Source: Magnetovibrio sp.
Lineage (GTDB): Bacteria > Pseudomonadota > Alphaproteobacteria > Rhodospirillales > Casp-alpha2
NCBI GenBank assembly: GCA_002722175.1
Contig: PBKU01000022.1
Location: 1 to 64,000, forward strand
Direction: 5' to 3'
DNA: 64,000 nt
This document shows positions 22,343 to 31,456 of this stretch, piece after piece. Within the stretch, counting starts at the first letter, position 1. Each line of letters opens with the position of its first letter. The notes under the pieces were generated by a model, which ran no database searches, was not told where the DNA came from, and saw only the letters and a list, made by a program, of their open reading frames with translations. The position numbers were made by a program, and so were the translations under genes.

Positions 22343-23482
22343 TCAAACTATTTTTTCTCCAAATTTTGTTATAGCTTCTTCAGACAAGGTTAACCCAAGG
22401 CCCGGAGCCCTGTTCAGGGTGAGCCGCCCCTTTGAAAGATCCGGCGGGTTTTCAAAAAGCTCAGCCTGGAGCGGATCGCGTTCGGGGTTTGTAAAGGCCT
22501 CGACAAAATGACCGGAGGGGCTTGATGCCACCAAATGACAATGAATAAAACAATCATGGTGGGGTGTAACGTAGACATGGTTGAGTTCGCAAAGCGCGGC
22601 CATTTTGCGTCCCTCGGTAAATCCACCAAACATAGTGACATCAAATTGCAAGATCTGTATTGCCTGCTCTTCAATCAATGATCGGCAGCCATAGCTTGTA
22701 AGCTCGCTTTCGCCGGCCGATAAAGGAATTCTGGTTCGTTGCGATAGCAATTTCAGTTCACGGCGGTCGTCCGCCCATCTTACCGGTTCCTCCAGCCACA
22801 GGGGATTGACCGTTTTAAGCGCTTCGACAGCTATTGTAGCGGTTTCAAGATCCCAACCGCGGTTGACATCAACCATGAGGTCCTTGTCTGGGCCAATTAT
22901 TTTACGAATAAGCTCAAGCCTTTTCATGTCTTCATTTAGACTAAGCCCGCCGGCTTTTGCCTTGAATCCGGTGTGACCCTGGGCATTGACTTCTTCAATT
23001 TCATCACGTAGTTCCGCGAGACCCTTACCATCACGATAATAGGCGCATGTAACGTAATACGGAACCTGGTCACGGTATCCACCAAAAAGCTGGTAAAGGG
23101 GGAGGCCTGCGATCTTTCCAATGATATCCCAACAGGCGATATCAACTGCTGCTGAAACTCGGACCAGGGCTTCCCTTCCCCAACCTTTTTCGTGGGCAAC
23201 GCGGAGGGAGGTTAGGGAAAAAAGATTTTTGTAGATACGTTCAGGCATAAGTGGATTGGCGCCTATTATATGCTCTTCCAAACCATTTCGGAAGATATTC
23301 AAAATAGGTGCAGCATCTGTATAGCTGGTCGCCAAGCCAAACCCTGTTACATCTTCGTTGGTTCTTAATCTAACAAGAATTTCATTGGCAGTTGGAACGA
23401 TAAAATGGCTAACCCAGTGAGGACGTCGCTCGTCGGGACCACGAAGAAAAAATACTTCGATAGCAGTAATCTTTATTGTCAC
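22343..23482 (-). CDS. Enolase-superfamily enzyme, mandelate racemase/muconate lactonizing type
   Basis: 379 residues with the MR/MLE two-domain layout: capping domain (1-130) and TIM barrel. Catalytic features visible: KAK at 174-176 (general base lysines), metal ligands D205 in VDVNRGW, E231 in LEEPV and E258 in AGESE, and TPHHD around 306-310 as the C-terminal base region. The enzyme should abstract the alpha-proton of a carboxylate, most likely dehydrating or racemising an acid sugar or related acid; the substrate is not evident. Convergent context with no sugar genes nearby. Confidence 0.88.
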   Translation of the reverse strand: MTIKITAIEVFFLRGPDERRPHWVSHFIVPTANEILVRLRTNEDVTGFGLATSYTDAAPILNIFRNGLEEHIIGANPLMPERIYKNLFSLTSLRVAHEKGWGREALVRVSAAVDIACWDIIGKIAGLPLYQLFGGYRDQVPYYVTCAYYRDGKGLAELRDEIEEVNAQGHTGFKAKAGGLSLNEDMKRLELIRKIIGPDKDLMVDVNRGWDLETATIAVEALKTVNPLWLEEPVRWADDRRELKLLSQRTRIPLSAGESELTSYGCRSLIEEQAIQILQFDVTMFGGFTEGRKMAALCELNHVYVTPHHDCFIHCHLVASSPSGHFVEAFTNPERDPLQAELFENPPDLSKGRLTLNRAPGLGLTLSEEAITKFGEKIV

Positions 23483-23658
23483 GGAACACCCTAGTGTTTT
23501 TTATTCATTTGATCCAATTTGTCGTAACATGATAATTACACAAAATTTAGAAGATTTCCCGTATATTTTATTTTTTATCACGTAGCTGATTACAGTAGTA
23601 TAAACTATTGTCTTTAATAGATTGACACTGTCATGGAAAAGTAAGGGTGTAAATTAAA

Positions 23659-24012
23659 ATGGGGAAGCTACAATTATCGACTTTTTTTTCAGTTTTCTTT
23701 CTGATTTTGATAGCGGCGGATGCCAATGCGATTAAAAAGCGTACTGTGAAAGATTTTCAGAGTTATTGTGTCGAGACAAATGCACTGTATCCATATTGTA
23801 ATGGGATAGTTGAAGGCCTGTTTTATATATTAGAGGTGAATTCAAGGTCAGAAAATAAATTTCGTATATGCTTGCCTGAAGAAGGACTGACATTGGGACA
23901 GGGTGTCAGAACTTTCTTGCGGTGGGCACACAAAAATCCTGATTATGCAGAAAAACCAGGAATATGGGGAATTGCTTCCGCACTTATCGCTGCATGGCCT
24001 TGCGATAATTGA
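23659..24012 (+). CDS. Secreted Rap1a/Tai-like small protein
   Basis: 117 residues with a signal peptide (positively charged start, hydrophobic core to about residue 25, cleavage after ADANA). The mature part has the cysteine spacing and motifs of the Rap1a/Tai immunity family: C..........YCNGIVEGL, FRICLPEEGLTLGQGV, and a C-terminal ASALIAAWPC. Family members neutralise type VI peptidoglycan amidase effectors in the periplasm, but many orphan copies exist. No effector gene or T6SS component lies in the window, so the immunity role is only an inference. Confidence 0.7.
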   Translation: MGKLQLSTFFSVFFLILIAADANAIKKRTVKDFQSYCVETNALYPYCNGIVEGLFYILEVNSRSENKFRICLPEEGLTLGQGVRTFLRWAHKNPDYAEKPGIWGIASALIAAWPCDN

Positions 24013-24160
24013 GATAGCTGACCGAAGCTGCAGGCTTTAGTTACGCCGTTATTTCCTGTTTAGCGTACGTTATTGTTTTTTGAATTAAGTTAACTAAATG
24101 GAAACACTATTCTTTGTATCTTCCCGCTCCTTGGGAAAATTCATAAAAAATGGGAAGAAA

Positions 24161-24283
24161 ATGGAGTTAATTATTCTGGTTTCGTTTTCTGGGTTAGCAG
24201 TTGCTTACTGGGCAATCAGAGTATCGTTTGGAGCAAGGCATCAGCGCAATGCTTTAGATCGGCGTCGGGCACCTACCCTCTAG
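24161..24283 (+). CDS. Small single-helix membrane protein
   Basis: 40-residue frame starting MELIILVSFSGLAVAYWAI, one membrane helix followed by a basic tail rich in arginine (RHQRNALDRRRAPTL). GGAAG lies just before the ATG at 24161; the frame is open to 24098 but the upstream part has no good start. Composition fits a membrane-anchored peptide with its tail in the cytoplasm. Function unknown. Confidence 0.45.
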   Translation: MELIILVSFSGLAVAYWAIRVSFGARHQRNALDRRRAPTL

Positions 24284-24471
24284 CTCTTTTACGAAATAGT
24301 ACGCTTTTAAGAGAAATTGATCACCGAAATCTGGAAAATAGTTTTAAAAATCAATAAGCTTTAAGATTATTTGAGCGGTTATTTTAAAATTAAAAGCATT
24401 TTTTAGCTGATCGCAGGCCAATCGCAGGTCGTCGGGCTAGCTGCTGTATTTCCAGAGTGTGATGAATTTGA

Positions 24472-24873
24472 CTAATGATTGGTTTCTGGTGGGTATATTT
24501 TCCAGAGTAAAAATGTCCAGGCTAAGCATACGCTATAGGCAATGAGAAAAAACATTGGTGGGAAATCCCAGTAAATAATTTCTCTCATCCAATAGCCAAC
24601 AAATGAATCACTTTGGTATTGCCCCCGAAGAATATTTTCAAGCGCAGTTAGAGGGCATGTGAGCCCAAGTGCAGTTTCAAGTGTAACAATAAACATTAAA
24701 CAAGCATGGAGGATTCTAATGCGTTGATGTCTAACCCATTTCCAATTGTATCTGTAGCCAACTGGGATCAGAAAAAAACATGATGTAATAAAAAGCACCA
24801 ATACAAAATGGATCATCAAAATTAGGTCGGCAATCACTACAACATATCCTAGATTATGGCCTTTCTTTGACAA
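24472..24873 (-). CDS. DUF2784 family membrane protein
   Basis: 133 residues with four predicted membrane helices. The DUF2784 pattern is recognisable: ADLILMIHFVLVLFI, then a histidine/tryptophan region (WKWVRHQRIRILHACL), then GLTCPLTALENILR and a C-terminal YW/F-rich helix. The family has no assigned function. The frame begins with TTG at 24873 with AGG eight bases upstream; a shorter GTG start is possible. Single gene facing the plus-strand small genes. Confidence 0.75.
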   Translation of the reverse strand: MSKKGHNLGYVVVIADLILMIHFVLVLFITSCFFLIPVGYRYNWKWVRHQRIRILHACLMFIVTLETALGLTCPLTALENILRGQYQSDSFVGYWMREIIYWDFPPMFFLIAYSVCLAWTFLLWKIYPPETNH

Positions 24874-25244
24874 GATTGAGCCTGGAAAATTTTTTACAAA
24901 ATCCCAACTCCAACTAGTTCAATCGTTAGCCCGTGAAGCCGATACGCTTGAGTTAAGGTAAATCCGCGAGCTAGACTTGTCAGGACGGTTCGAATTTGCT
25001 TGTGCAACATTTAGACAGCACTTGCAAGCTGTCATCAGGTTGATTTTGTTATTGTTACCGTTCCTATCTCCTCAAATAGCATGAGAATCGCTGGCATTTT
25101 TCCCAGCGGTTCTTCTTTTCCTTATTCGAGAAATTACTTATGTTTATAACTCTCGGGAAGGTTACAACTTTTTTTGTATATGCGAAAATCTTTCGGCCCC
25201 TGCCCTTGAGATATACACTGACAAAAAGAAGAATGGACGAGTTG
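24874..25244. other. Intergenic stretch without recognised features
   Basis: About 370 bp between two convergently unrelated small membrane-protein genes. No frame of useful length with a ribosome site was seen. A T-loop-like GGTTCGAAT near 24987 has no surrounding cloverleaf. Nothing further recognised. Confidence 0.5.
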
Positions 25245-25535
25245 TTAACTCTCTTTGTTTTTTCTGATAAATTTCATAATGACGAAAACAATACTTACCA
25301 TTATTAAAGAGCCGAGTAATCGATGAAAAAGGATTTGATGTTGATATATCGGGTCCGCAATCTTCAATCCAAAATCAAGTGCTGCAGCCCACGTTAATCC
25401 GAAAGTGATGGCAAAAAAGTATCGTCTGAATACAAGGCCGGAAATGATAAATCCGGCTGAAGACAATGGGTCTGTTAGAGTGACGGTTGATGCCACGATA
25501 AAAATAACTAAGTTAGCTAGCATATCTTCCAACAT
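25245..25535 (-). CDS. Small hypothetical membrane protein
   Basis: 96 residues with two or three hydrophobic segments (about 8-28, 35-55, 72-90) and a lysine-rich C-terminus. ATG start, no strong ribosome site. No family recognised. It stands alone, divergent from the DUF1989 gene at 25687, and may share that promoter region. Confidence 0.5.
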   Translation of the reverse strand: MLEDMLANLVIFIVASTVTLTDPLSSAGFIISGLVFRRYFFAITFGLTWAAALDFGLKIADPIYQHQILFHRLLGSLIMVSIVFVIMKFIRKNKES

Positions 25536-25686
25536 TTTTTGCTTATTTTTTTCAAAATCAATGAATCGACCGGGTATAAAATGCTACGATAGAGAGCTAG
25601 TCTTCTACCAATTTTATGCTTAAACGATAAAGTACCAGTTATTTTTAAAAAAAGATAATTTTTTTAACGTCTGCTAGGAGGTCGTA

Positions 25687-26295
25687 ATGCCAGATACTGA
25701 GATATTGCCACCAGGGGGGTATTGGTCAGGTATTATTCCGAAACATCATAGGTTAAAAATTGTAGATATTGAGGGCGGTCAGGGAGTTGATTTTCTCTGT
25801 TATAACGCTGTTGACCCAACAGAACGCTACCATGCACCAAATACATTAAAGGCAGCCCTGACACTGAAATTAGGTCGTGGTCATAATTTGTATTCTGATG
25901 AGGCGCGGCCGATTTTTACTATTGTGGAAGATACGTTTGAAGGGCACGATACGATCGGTGGTTGTTGTAGCGAAGCTAGCAACCGGATGCTGTATGGAGT
26001 TAAAAGGGTTCCGGGTTGCCGGGAAAACTTCTTAAAAGGGCTGCAGAACTTTAATCTCGACCGCAAAGACATTGTGCCTAACGTCAATTTTTTTTGCGAC
26101 GTACCTGTTAACTCAGAACGTAAACTGACCCCCGGTGTTTTTGTTGCAAGCAAGAAAAAACCCGGCGCTTACGTGCTCTTAGTTGCAAGAATGGATGCCC
26201 TCGCTATCATTTCAAACTGTCCGCAAGTTAATAATCCATGCAACCATGGAAATCCGACGGCAATAGCAATAACAATAGAAACACAAAGAATTTAG
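25687..26295 (+). CDS. DUF1989 / urea carboxylase-associated family protein
   Basis: 202 residues. The DUF1989 fold marks are clear: VDFLCYNAVDPTERY, GCCSEASNRML, NVNFFCDVPV and the C-terminal MDALAIISNCPQ followed by NNPCN. Family members sit next to urea carboxylase/allophanate hydrolase or aminomethyltransferase genes and are presumed metal-binding accessory or catabolic enzymes; their reaction is not settled. A near-ideal ribosome site (AGGAGG, 5 bp before the ATG) suggests good expression. No urea genes are in the window, but nitrogen-scavenging genes are common here. Confidence 0.8.
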   Translation: MPDTEILPPGGYWSGIIPKHHRLKIVDIEGGQGVDFLCYNAVDPTERYHAPNTLKAALTLKLGRGHNLYSDEARPIFTIVEDTFEGHDTIGGCCSEASNRMLYGVKRVPGCRENFLKGLQNFNLDRKDIVPNVNFFCDVPVNSERKLTPGVFVASKKKPGAYVLLVARMDALAIISNCPQVNNPCNHGNPTAIAITIETQRI

Positions 26296-26324
26296 GGTTA
26301 ATTGAATCTGCTGTTAATAAAATT

Positions 26325-26936
26325 ATGCTAGAAATATTTATTCAATCTTTTGTTTTATACTTTGTTGTAATTGACCCAATTGGCAGTGCCCCAATATTTT
26401 TTGTAGTTACAAAAAACTTGAATATTAATGGTAAAATTAAAACTGCAATTAACTCAACTATTATTGCTTTTTTAGTATTATTATTTTTCGCATTTCTTGG
26501 AAATTACATATTTATTCATTTAAGTATCACTTTTCCTGCCCTTAAAATAGCAGGCGGGATTATATTATTTATTGTTTCTTTAGAAATGTTATTTAACAAA
26601 AGGCGGGAAAGAAAAGAGGAAGATACTAACTTTGATTCAGATAACATAAGCGTATTTCCGCTTGCTATTCCACTTTTAGCAGGGCCTGCTGCCATTATAT
26701 CTGTAGTAGTTTCAGTTAGTAATATTGGAAGCAATTATATAAATCAAATTGTTGGAATTACGTCATTAGTGTTTGTGATGTTAATAACTTTTGCTGCTTT
26801 TTTTATAGTTTCTAAATTTGAAAAAATAGCAAATGAAAAATTAGTAAATATATTTTCAAGTGTTATAGCAATTATCTTGGCAGGACTGAGTGTGCAATAT
26901 ATTTTGGATGGAATAAGCGAGTTTAAAAATACTTGA
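26325..26936 (+). CDS. MarC family integral membrane protein
   Basis: 203 residues, six predicted membrane helices. The family motifs VVIDPIGSAPIFF and IPLLAGPAAIISVVV, each in a re-entrant-looking position, are present. MarC proteins are of unknown transport function. The ATG at 26325 is preferred; the frame is open to 26238 inside the preceding gene, but that part is an asparagine-rich read-through. Base composition is clearly more A+T-rich (many AAA, ATT, TTA codons) than the neighbours, which suggests acquisition from an A+T-rich donor. Confidence 0.85.
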   Translation: MLEIFIQSFVLYFVVIDPIGSAPIFFVVTKNLNINGKIKTAINSTIIAFLVLLFFAFLGNYIFIHLSITFPALKIAGGIILFIVSLEMLFNKRRERKEEDTNFDSDNISVFPLAIPLLAGPAAIISVVVSVSNIGSNYINQIVGITSLVFVMLITFAAFFIVSKFEKIANEKLVNIFSSVIAIILAGLSVQYILDGISEFKNT

Positions 26937-27029
26937 TTGCTGGGCCAGTTGTTTATTAGTTTAGGTGACTGCTATCAAACCGTTAGAAAGAGCCTCAGGT
27001 TGGGCTATGAGGTGTATTCAGCCAGAAAT

Positions 27030-28649
27030 TTATACCTCTGGGAAAATTTTGAAATCTGTTGTTCCATCAAGCCGTATCTGTTCAACTAGACCGATTTCCC
27101 AGGATAAATATTCTCTCATGGCGAAGTCTGGGTCGCCCTCAAGCTCATAAGGGGGCTGCCAGATGTCAGCTGGCTCTTCAAAGCAGCGTGTTAATCCGGT
27201 TTCGATTTCAAACCCGCAAGCCTCCCAAGCCTTGGTGCCACCGCTCAAAACCCTGGTTTCCACTCCCATCTTTCGAAGATCGGACGAAGCAAGAAGCGCC
27301 TGTTGTCCCGAGGGTGATGTTAACACTACTTCATATTGCTTTTGAAAAAAGTTCAGATTTTCAGGTAAGTCTTCTCTCGTTGCATAATAAGCGCCTGGAA
27401 TATGCCCGTCTCTGTATTTCGAGCTGATTGCTAAATCAACTAGACTGACAAATTTTCTTTCTAGTAGAACTTTTAATTTGCGGGCATCGATAAACTTGCA
27501 TGATGCGCTGTCTAACCCATGAGTTTTCGGAGAGTGCTTTCCTTGGACTTCTAATTCCTTACAAGAAGGCTGATCGAGAACAAAAACGTCATGCCAACCC
27601 ATTTGTCGCAACCAGGTTGCCGTCATTATCGCTCGGACATCAAGGTCGTCGACCAGTACCACCCTCGCTCCAAGAACACCAATATATTGATCAGTAGCCT
27701 GAACCAATTGGCCGCCCGGTGCAGAGATAGAGGTTTTTATATGCCCAGATTCAAATTCTTTCGGTTGACGCACATCCAAGAGGAACGTTGAACGGCTTTC
27801 TTCGCCTTTCCATTTTTTTACAGTTTTCCAGTCTACCTTCGTGATTCCAAATTGTTTAGCGATTTTCCCGACTGCTTCTTGAGCTTTTCTGTAGCCCTTC
27901 GCACTAACTTCGCCATAGAATTGACGTGCACCGGATTCCAGACTGAACCCAGCGAGGTGCCAGCCCATGGTTCCATTTTCCAGTGCAAATACCGGGTTGG
28001 GAATCTGAGCGTTTTTTAACGATTGGCAACCAATGATTGATCGCGTTCGACCTGCACAGTTTACAATTACCGGTGTTCCTGGATCAGAAGCCAGGTCGAA
28101 TATTCGCAGAACTAATTCAGCGCCGGGGCAGTTTATTCCACTTGGAATGCTCATATTTTGATATTCGTTAGTAGGTCGTGAGTCCAAGATTAAAAATTCT
28201 TTCCCGGTATCCATCATTTTTTTCAAATTTTGTGGTCCGATGCTTGGGGTCTTATGCGCTTTTTCTATAAATTCACCGAATGCTTTCGATGGAACATTCA
28301 CTCCTGAAAAAACTTCAAAGCCGCTCTCCTTCCACGATTTTACTCCGCCACGCAGGTAAAAGAGATTTGAGTATCCAAATTCACGCAGCTTTTCCGCGCT
28401 GCGGCAAATCAGTGATTCATCATTCAGGTCCTCTGAGCACAAAATGATTGGAACAGAATATCTCGGAAGTAGGTCAGCTGTTTTGGTTTCCAGATCGCCA
28501 AATGGAATAGAAGTGGCCCAAAGCAGGTGTCCTCGGCTGAAATATCCTGCCTTTCTAACATCGATGATAGCTAGTTCTTCTTTGTTGCGGGCGAGGATAC
28601 GCTTACGAACCTCCTTTGAACTTAATGCTGTTGCTGGAACGTTGATCAT
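27030..28649 (-). CDS. Multidomain rhodanese-like protein (four domains)
   Basis: 539 residues comprising four rhodanese homology domains (about 1-115, 125-235, 260-370, 385-490). Domain 1 has a cysteine in the expected loop (ILCSEDLNDES) and domain 2 has a proper active loop, NCAGRTRS. In domains 3 and 4 the loop cysteine is lacking (VLVDDLDVRA and LTSPSGQQ), so they are probably structural or binding modules. Rhodaneses transfer sulfane sulfur, for example to cyanide giving thiocyanate. No signal peptide, so cytoplasmic. Transcribed alone. Confidence 0.88.
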   Translation of the reverse strand: MINVPATALSSKEVRKRILARNKEELAIIDVRKAGYFSRGHLLWATSIPFGDLETKTADLLPRYSVPIILCSEDLNDESLICRSAEKLREFGYSNLFYLRGGVKSWKESGFEVFSGVNVPSKAFGEFIEKAHKTPSIGPQNLKKMMDTGKEFLILDSRPTNEYQNMSIPSGINCPGAELVLRIFDLASDPGTPVIVNCAGRTRSIIGCQSLKNAQIPNPVFALENGTMGWHLAGFSLESGARQFYGEVSAKGYRKAQEAVGKIAKQFGITKVDWKTVKKWKGEESRSTFLLDVRQPKEFESGHIKTSISAPGGQLVQATDQYIGVLGARVVLVDDLDVRAIMTATWLRQMGWHDVFVLDQPSCKELEVQGKHSPKTHGLDSASCKFIDARKLKVLLERKFVSLVDLAISSKYRDGHIPGAYYATREDLPENLNFFQKQYEVVLTSPSGQQALLASSDLRKMGVETRVLSGGTKAWEACGFEIETGLTRCFEEPADIWQPPYELEGDPDFAMREYLSWEIGLVEQIRLDGTTDFKIFPEV

Positions 28650-28954
28650 ATGTGTCTAACCTTCTGGAGCAGATACAGTTCTTGTGCATAAATTTCCATC
28701 AAACTCATTGAAATTTAACAGTACCCTATTATGAGAACTTTTGGTTAAATAATGATTTGTTGGACTTTCGTCTGACCGAACTAGATATTGGCTAAAACAT
28801 CACTGCGGTGCCAATATCAAAAATGGCCTTATACAGTCTGATTATGAGATGAAATCTGTCAACTTTAAAAATATTTTCAATATAGTGACTTTTTGATGGC
28901 GTAGCCTTGTCTTTTCATTGCAGTAATATGCGGGTGGCATTTTTTCAGGTGAAA
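28650..28954. other. Intergenic stretch upstream of the rhodanese gene
   Basis: About 305 bp between the rhodanese protein and the SDR dehydrogenase, both on the minus strand. It should hold the rhodanese promoter. No conserved repeat, RNA or additional frame was recognised. Confidence 0.5.
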
Positions 28955-29740
28955 TTATGCTCGGCCCCCACCATCAAGTACTAAAGGGTATCCCGTCAAG
29001 AACTCAGCAGAATCACTTGAAGCATAAAGTATCATGGTAGCAACTTGTTCCGGACTGCAAACACGGTTTAAAGGAGTGTTTTGAGCTGATTCTTTTAAAC
29101 CTGTTTCGGCATCCAATCCTCGCTCGCGGAACTCTCCCCTCAGCATTGGAGTATCAACGTCACCAGGACAGATTGGAATGATTCGGATATTATCTTTTCC
29201 GTAATCGAGTGCCATTGCCCGCGACATCTGCAATACTGCGCCTTTACTCGCACAATATGCTGTTAAATGCCGACTCCCTGATAAACCAGCGTCAGAGGCA
29301 ATATTGATAATGACCCCTCCATCTGGTTTTTCAGCTAAAAAAGGAATAGCAGCCCGGCAAATATAAAACATGCCGTGAACATTTACGTTGAAAGTTTCTT
29401 GCCACTCTTCATCGGTCGTTTCACTGACAGTGCGATGATGGATTATGCCGGCACTGTTTACAACAATATCGATACTCCCCATGGAAGTTGCGGCATGGGC
29501 GACAATATTTTCGCACTGACGACTGTCTGTTATGTCACCTTTAACGAACGCAACGTTACCCGATAAGCTGCTGGTCTTTTCAATAATGGTGTCTGCTCGC
29601 TGTTCGTTCCGACCATTGATTACTACATTCGCACCAGCACGGGCAAAAGCTGTTGCTGCCGCCTCCCCTATTCCGGAAGTACCGCCTGTTATCAGAACTT
29701 TTCTGTCATTGAAATTGAATTTAATTTTTTCATCGGTCAT
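28955..29740 (-). CDS. Short-chain dehydrogenase/reductase
   Basis: 261-residue classical SDR oxidoreductase. The nucleotide-binding TGGTSGIGEAA motif (about 18-28), the NSAG motif, and the catalytic S...YCASK (Tyr and Lys) are all present, followed by PGDVDTPM. The acceptor is unknown. It overlaps the end of the upstream Ldh-type dehydrogenase gene by 11 bp, so the two are co-translated and probably act in the same pathway on a hydroxy/keto acid. Confidence 0.92.
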   Translation of the reverse strand: MTDEKIKFNFNDRKVLITGGTSGIGEAAATAFARAGANVVINGRNEQRADTIIEKTSSLSGNVAFVKGDITDSRQCENIVAHAATSMGSIDIVVNSAGIIHHRTVSETTDEEWQETFNVNVHGMFYICRAAIPFLAEKPDGGVIINIASDAGLSGSRHLTAYCASKGAVLQMSRAMALDYGKDNIRIIPICPGDVDTPMLRGEFRERGLDAETGLKESAQNTPLNRVCSPEQVATMILYASSDSAEFLTGYPLVLDGGGRA

Positions 29741-30752
29741 GTTTAGTTAACCTCACTATCTTTTCCAAAAGCTCTGCATTTACTTTGCGGATATTGCCAT
29801 CCTTTCTATTTTTGTATCGTCGGGCACCTGGAAGACGCACTCCTTCAATTGCCTCAAATTTATCGAAAAACTGTTCGGCTTGATTGGCCCAGTTAATCCC
29901 TCCTAGCAGGTCTGGAGAAAGCGCGAGAATAAGCTGGCCCCCCTGAGGTGGTCCACCATCACTATTATCACGTTCGGCCGTCTCGTATGAGAAAGTTTCA
30001 CCAACGAGGGGACCAGCCAGTAATTCAACCATTAATGCGATAGCAGAACCTTTATGACCGCCAAAGGGTAACAGTACCCCTTTGGCAATTTCAGCAGCAT
30101 TTGTAGTAAGTTTGCCAGAGGCGGAGAGTCCCGTACCTATTGGTACATCCAGTCCGTCCCGGGCGGCGATTTGAACTTCTCCCATCGCCATAGATGATGT
30201 CGCCATATCAATGACCATGGGATTCTGGTTAGGCCGGGGCCATGCAAAGGCAAATGGATTTGTACCAAAAATTGGCGTAGATCCACCTATGGGAGCGACC
30301 CAAGGTAGATAGGAGACACAGGTGAAGCCTACTAACCCTTCGTTTCCCAGGGACTCCACTTCGGGCCATAAGGCTGCAAAGTGGTGAGCGCGCTGAATAG
30401 AAACTGCGCCCAGTCCATACTTCTTGGCAGCGGCTTTGAGGCTGGAAAGACAGTATTTGTGGGCGATAGGGGCAAAACCGTTCTGTGCATCGCAACGCAT
30501 GATGACCGGGGAAATCTCTTCGAGGACTGGTTTGGCATTGCCGTTCACTTTTCCACTGTCGAGCGCTTTTATATATCCGGGAATACGAAATAGTCCATGT
30601 GATACAGAGCCGTCCCGTTCAGCATTCGTGACTGTTTCTGCAACCGCTTCTCCATTTTCCTCATTTGCGCCGTGAACTGTCATTACTTTCTTGGATAGAG
30701 TGAATATCTCATCAAGACTTATCTCTTTGTTTGGTGGTGCAGGATTTTTCAT
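29730..30752 (-). CDS. Ldh-family (malate/lactate/imine reductase type) NAD(P)H dehydrogenase
   Basis: 340 residues of the Ldh_2 family, which includes malate, L-lactate, ureidoglycolate and delta1-piperideine-2-carboxylate reductases. Motifs: SHGLFRIPGYIKAL near residue 54, FGTNPFAFAWPRPN, IDMATSSMAMGE and LLPFGGHKGSAIALMVELL. The last two blocks look closest, from memory, to DpkA-type cyclic imine reductases, but that is not decisive. Operon with the SDR gene downstream. Confidence 0.88.
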   Translation of the reverse strand: MKNPAPPNKEISLDEIFTLSKKVMTVHGANEENGEAVAETVTNAERDGSVSHGLFRIPGYIKALDSGKVNGNAKPVLEEISPVIMRCDAQNGFAPIAHKYCLSSLKAAAKKYGLGAVSIQRAHHFAALWPEVESLGNEGLVGFTCVSYLPWVAPIGGSTPIFGTNPFAFAWPRPNQNPMVIDMATSSMAMGEVQIAARDGLDVPIGTGLSASGKLTTNAAEIAKGVLLPFGGHKGSAIALMVELLAGPLVGETFSYETAERDNSDGGPPQGGQLILALSPDLLGGINWANQAEQFFDKFEAIEGVRLPGARRYKNRKDGNIRKVNAELLEKIVRLTKHDR

Positions 30753-30804
30753 ATTTTCTCAAAGTAATAGTTATGTGAATTTCTGTGCTTCAAAGATTGT
30801 TGGT

Positions 30805-31456
30805 TCAAAAAAGCTCGTCTCTTGTTCCGAACAGCATTGTAATATTGATCCGACGGTTATGGTACCCTTTCTTGAATTTGAAGCGATCGGTTTCGTGAAA
30901 CAGGTTCGAGTTAAAAAGAACGATCCTATTTTCGGAATATGGGATTATTGTTTTCATGGGGGATTTTTTGCTAGAAATTCCTTAATACGTATTTGGTCAT
31001 TGTTATATGACTTGAAGTTCCAGTCCAGAGGGGCTTCAGCGTCATAGACGACAAGACCGCCGGATTTCGGGTTTAGATTGGCCGCGTCTGGTGTAATCCA
31101 GAAATTTACGTTAACAGCTGCAAAGTCAGCATGAGCACCTATACCGTTAAGTTGGCTATCATACTTGTACGCCCATAACTGTGTTAACTGATGATTTTTA
31201 AATATCTCCGGAAAGGTGTGTCGCAAATCGCTTGCTATATCTGAAAAAGAAGTGGGTATGTCAAACCATCGTGCAGCATTGCGCCTAGATAGCCTCCCTT
31301 ATAGTTAAAATCAAACCAAATTGTGCTGCCAAGTAAAAAGTTACGCAAAGAACAAAGTGTTTCCTGGGTCAGAAACTCATCAAAATACGTTTTGTTATAT
31401 GTTTCTGAAAAATAATCTGAAGTGATTTTCTTTACATCAATTGCCTTATTTATTGA
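30805..31456 (-). pseudogene. Remnant of a 2-oxoglutarate/Fe(II) oxygenase domain once fused to the TPR protein
   Basis: Continuation of the upstream TPR gene, broken by three lesions: an in-frame TGA (31457-31459), a frameshift near 31235-31242, and a frameshift at a run of five G (30958-30962). Piecing the frames together restores a typical oxygenase: STIWFDFNYKGGYLGAMLH, then TQLWAYKYDS, the HAD metal motif in GIGAHADFAAVN, then FNSNLFHETD with the distal histidine and RRINITMLFG with the 2-oxoglutarate arginine, ending at the TGA 30805-30807. Such TPR-oxygenase fusions are, as I recall, common in marine alphaproteobacteria. Three independent lesions argue for decay, although sequencing error cannot be excluded. 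Confidence 0.8.

Noticed and set aside
24980-25000. GGTTCGAAT resembling a tRNA T-loop
   Set aside because: No acceptor stem, anticodon arm or D-arm could be placed around it on either strand.
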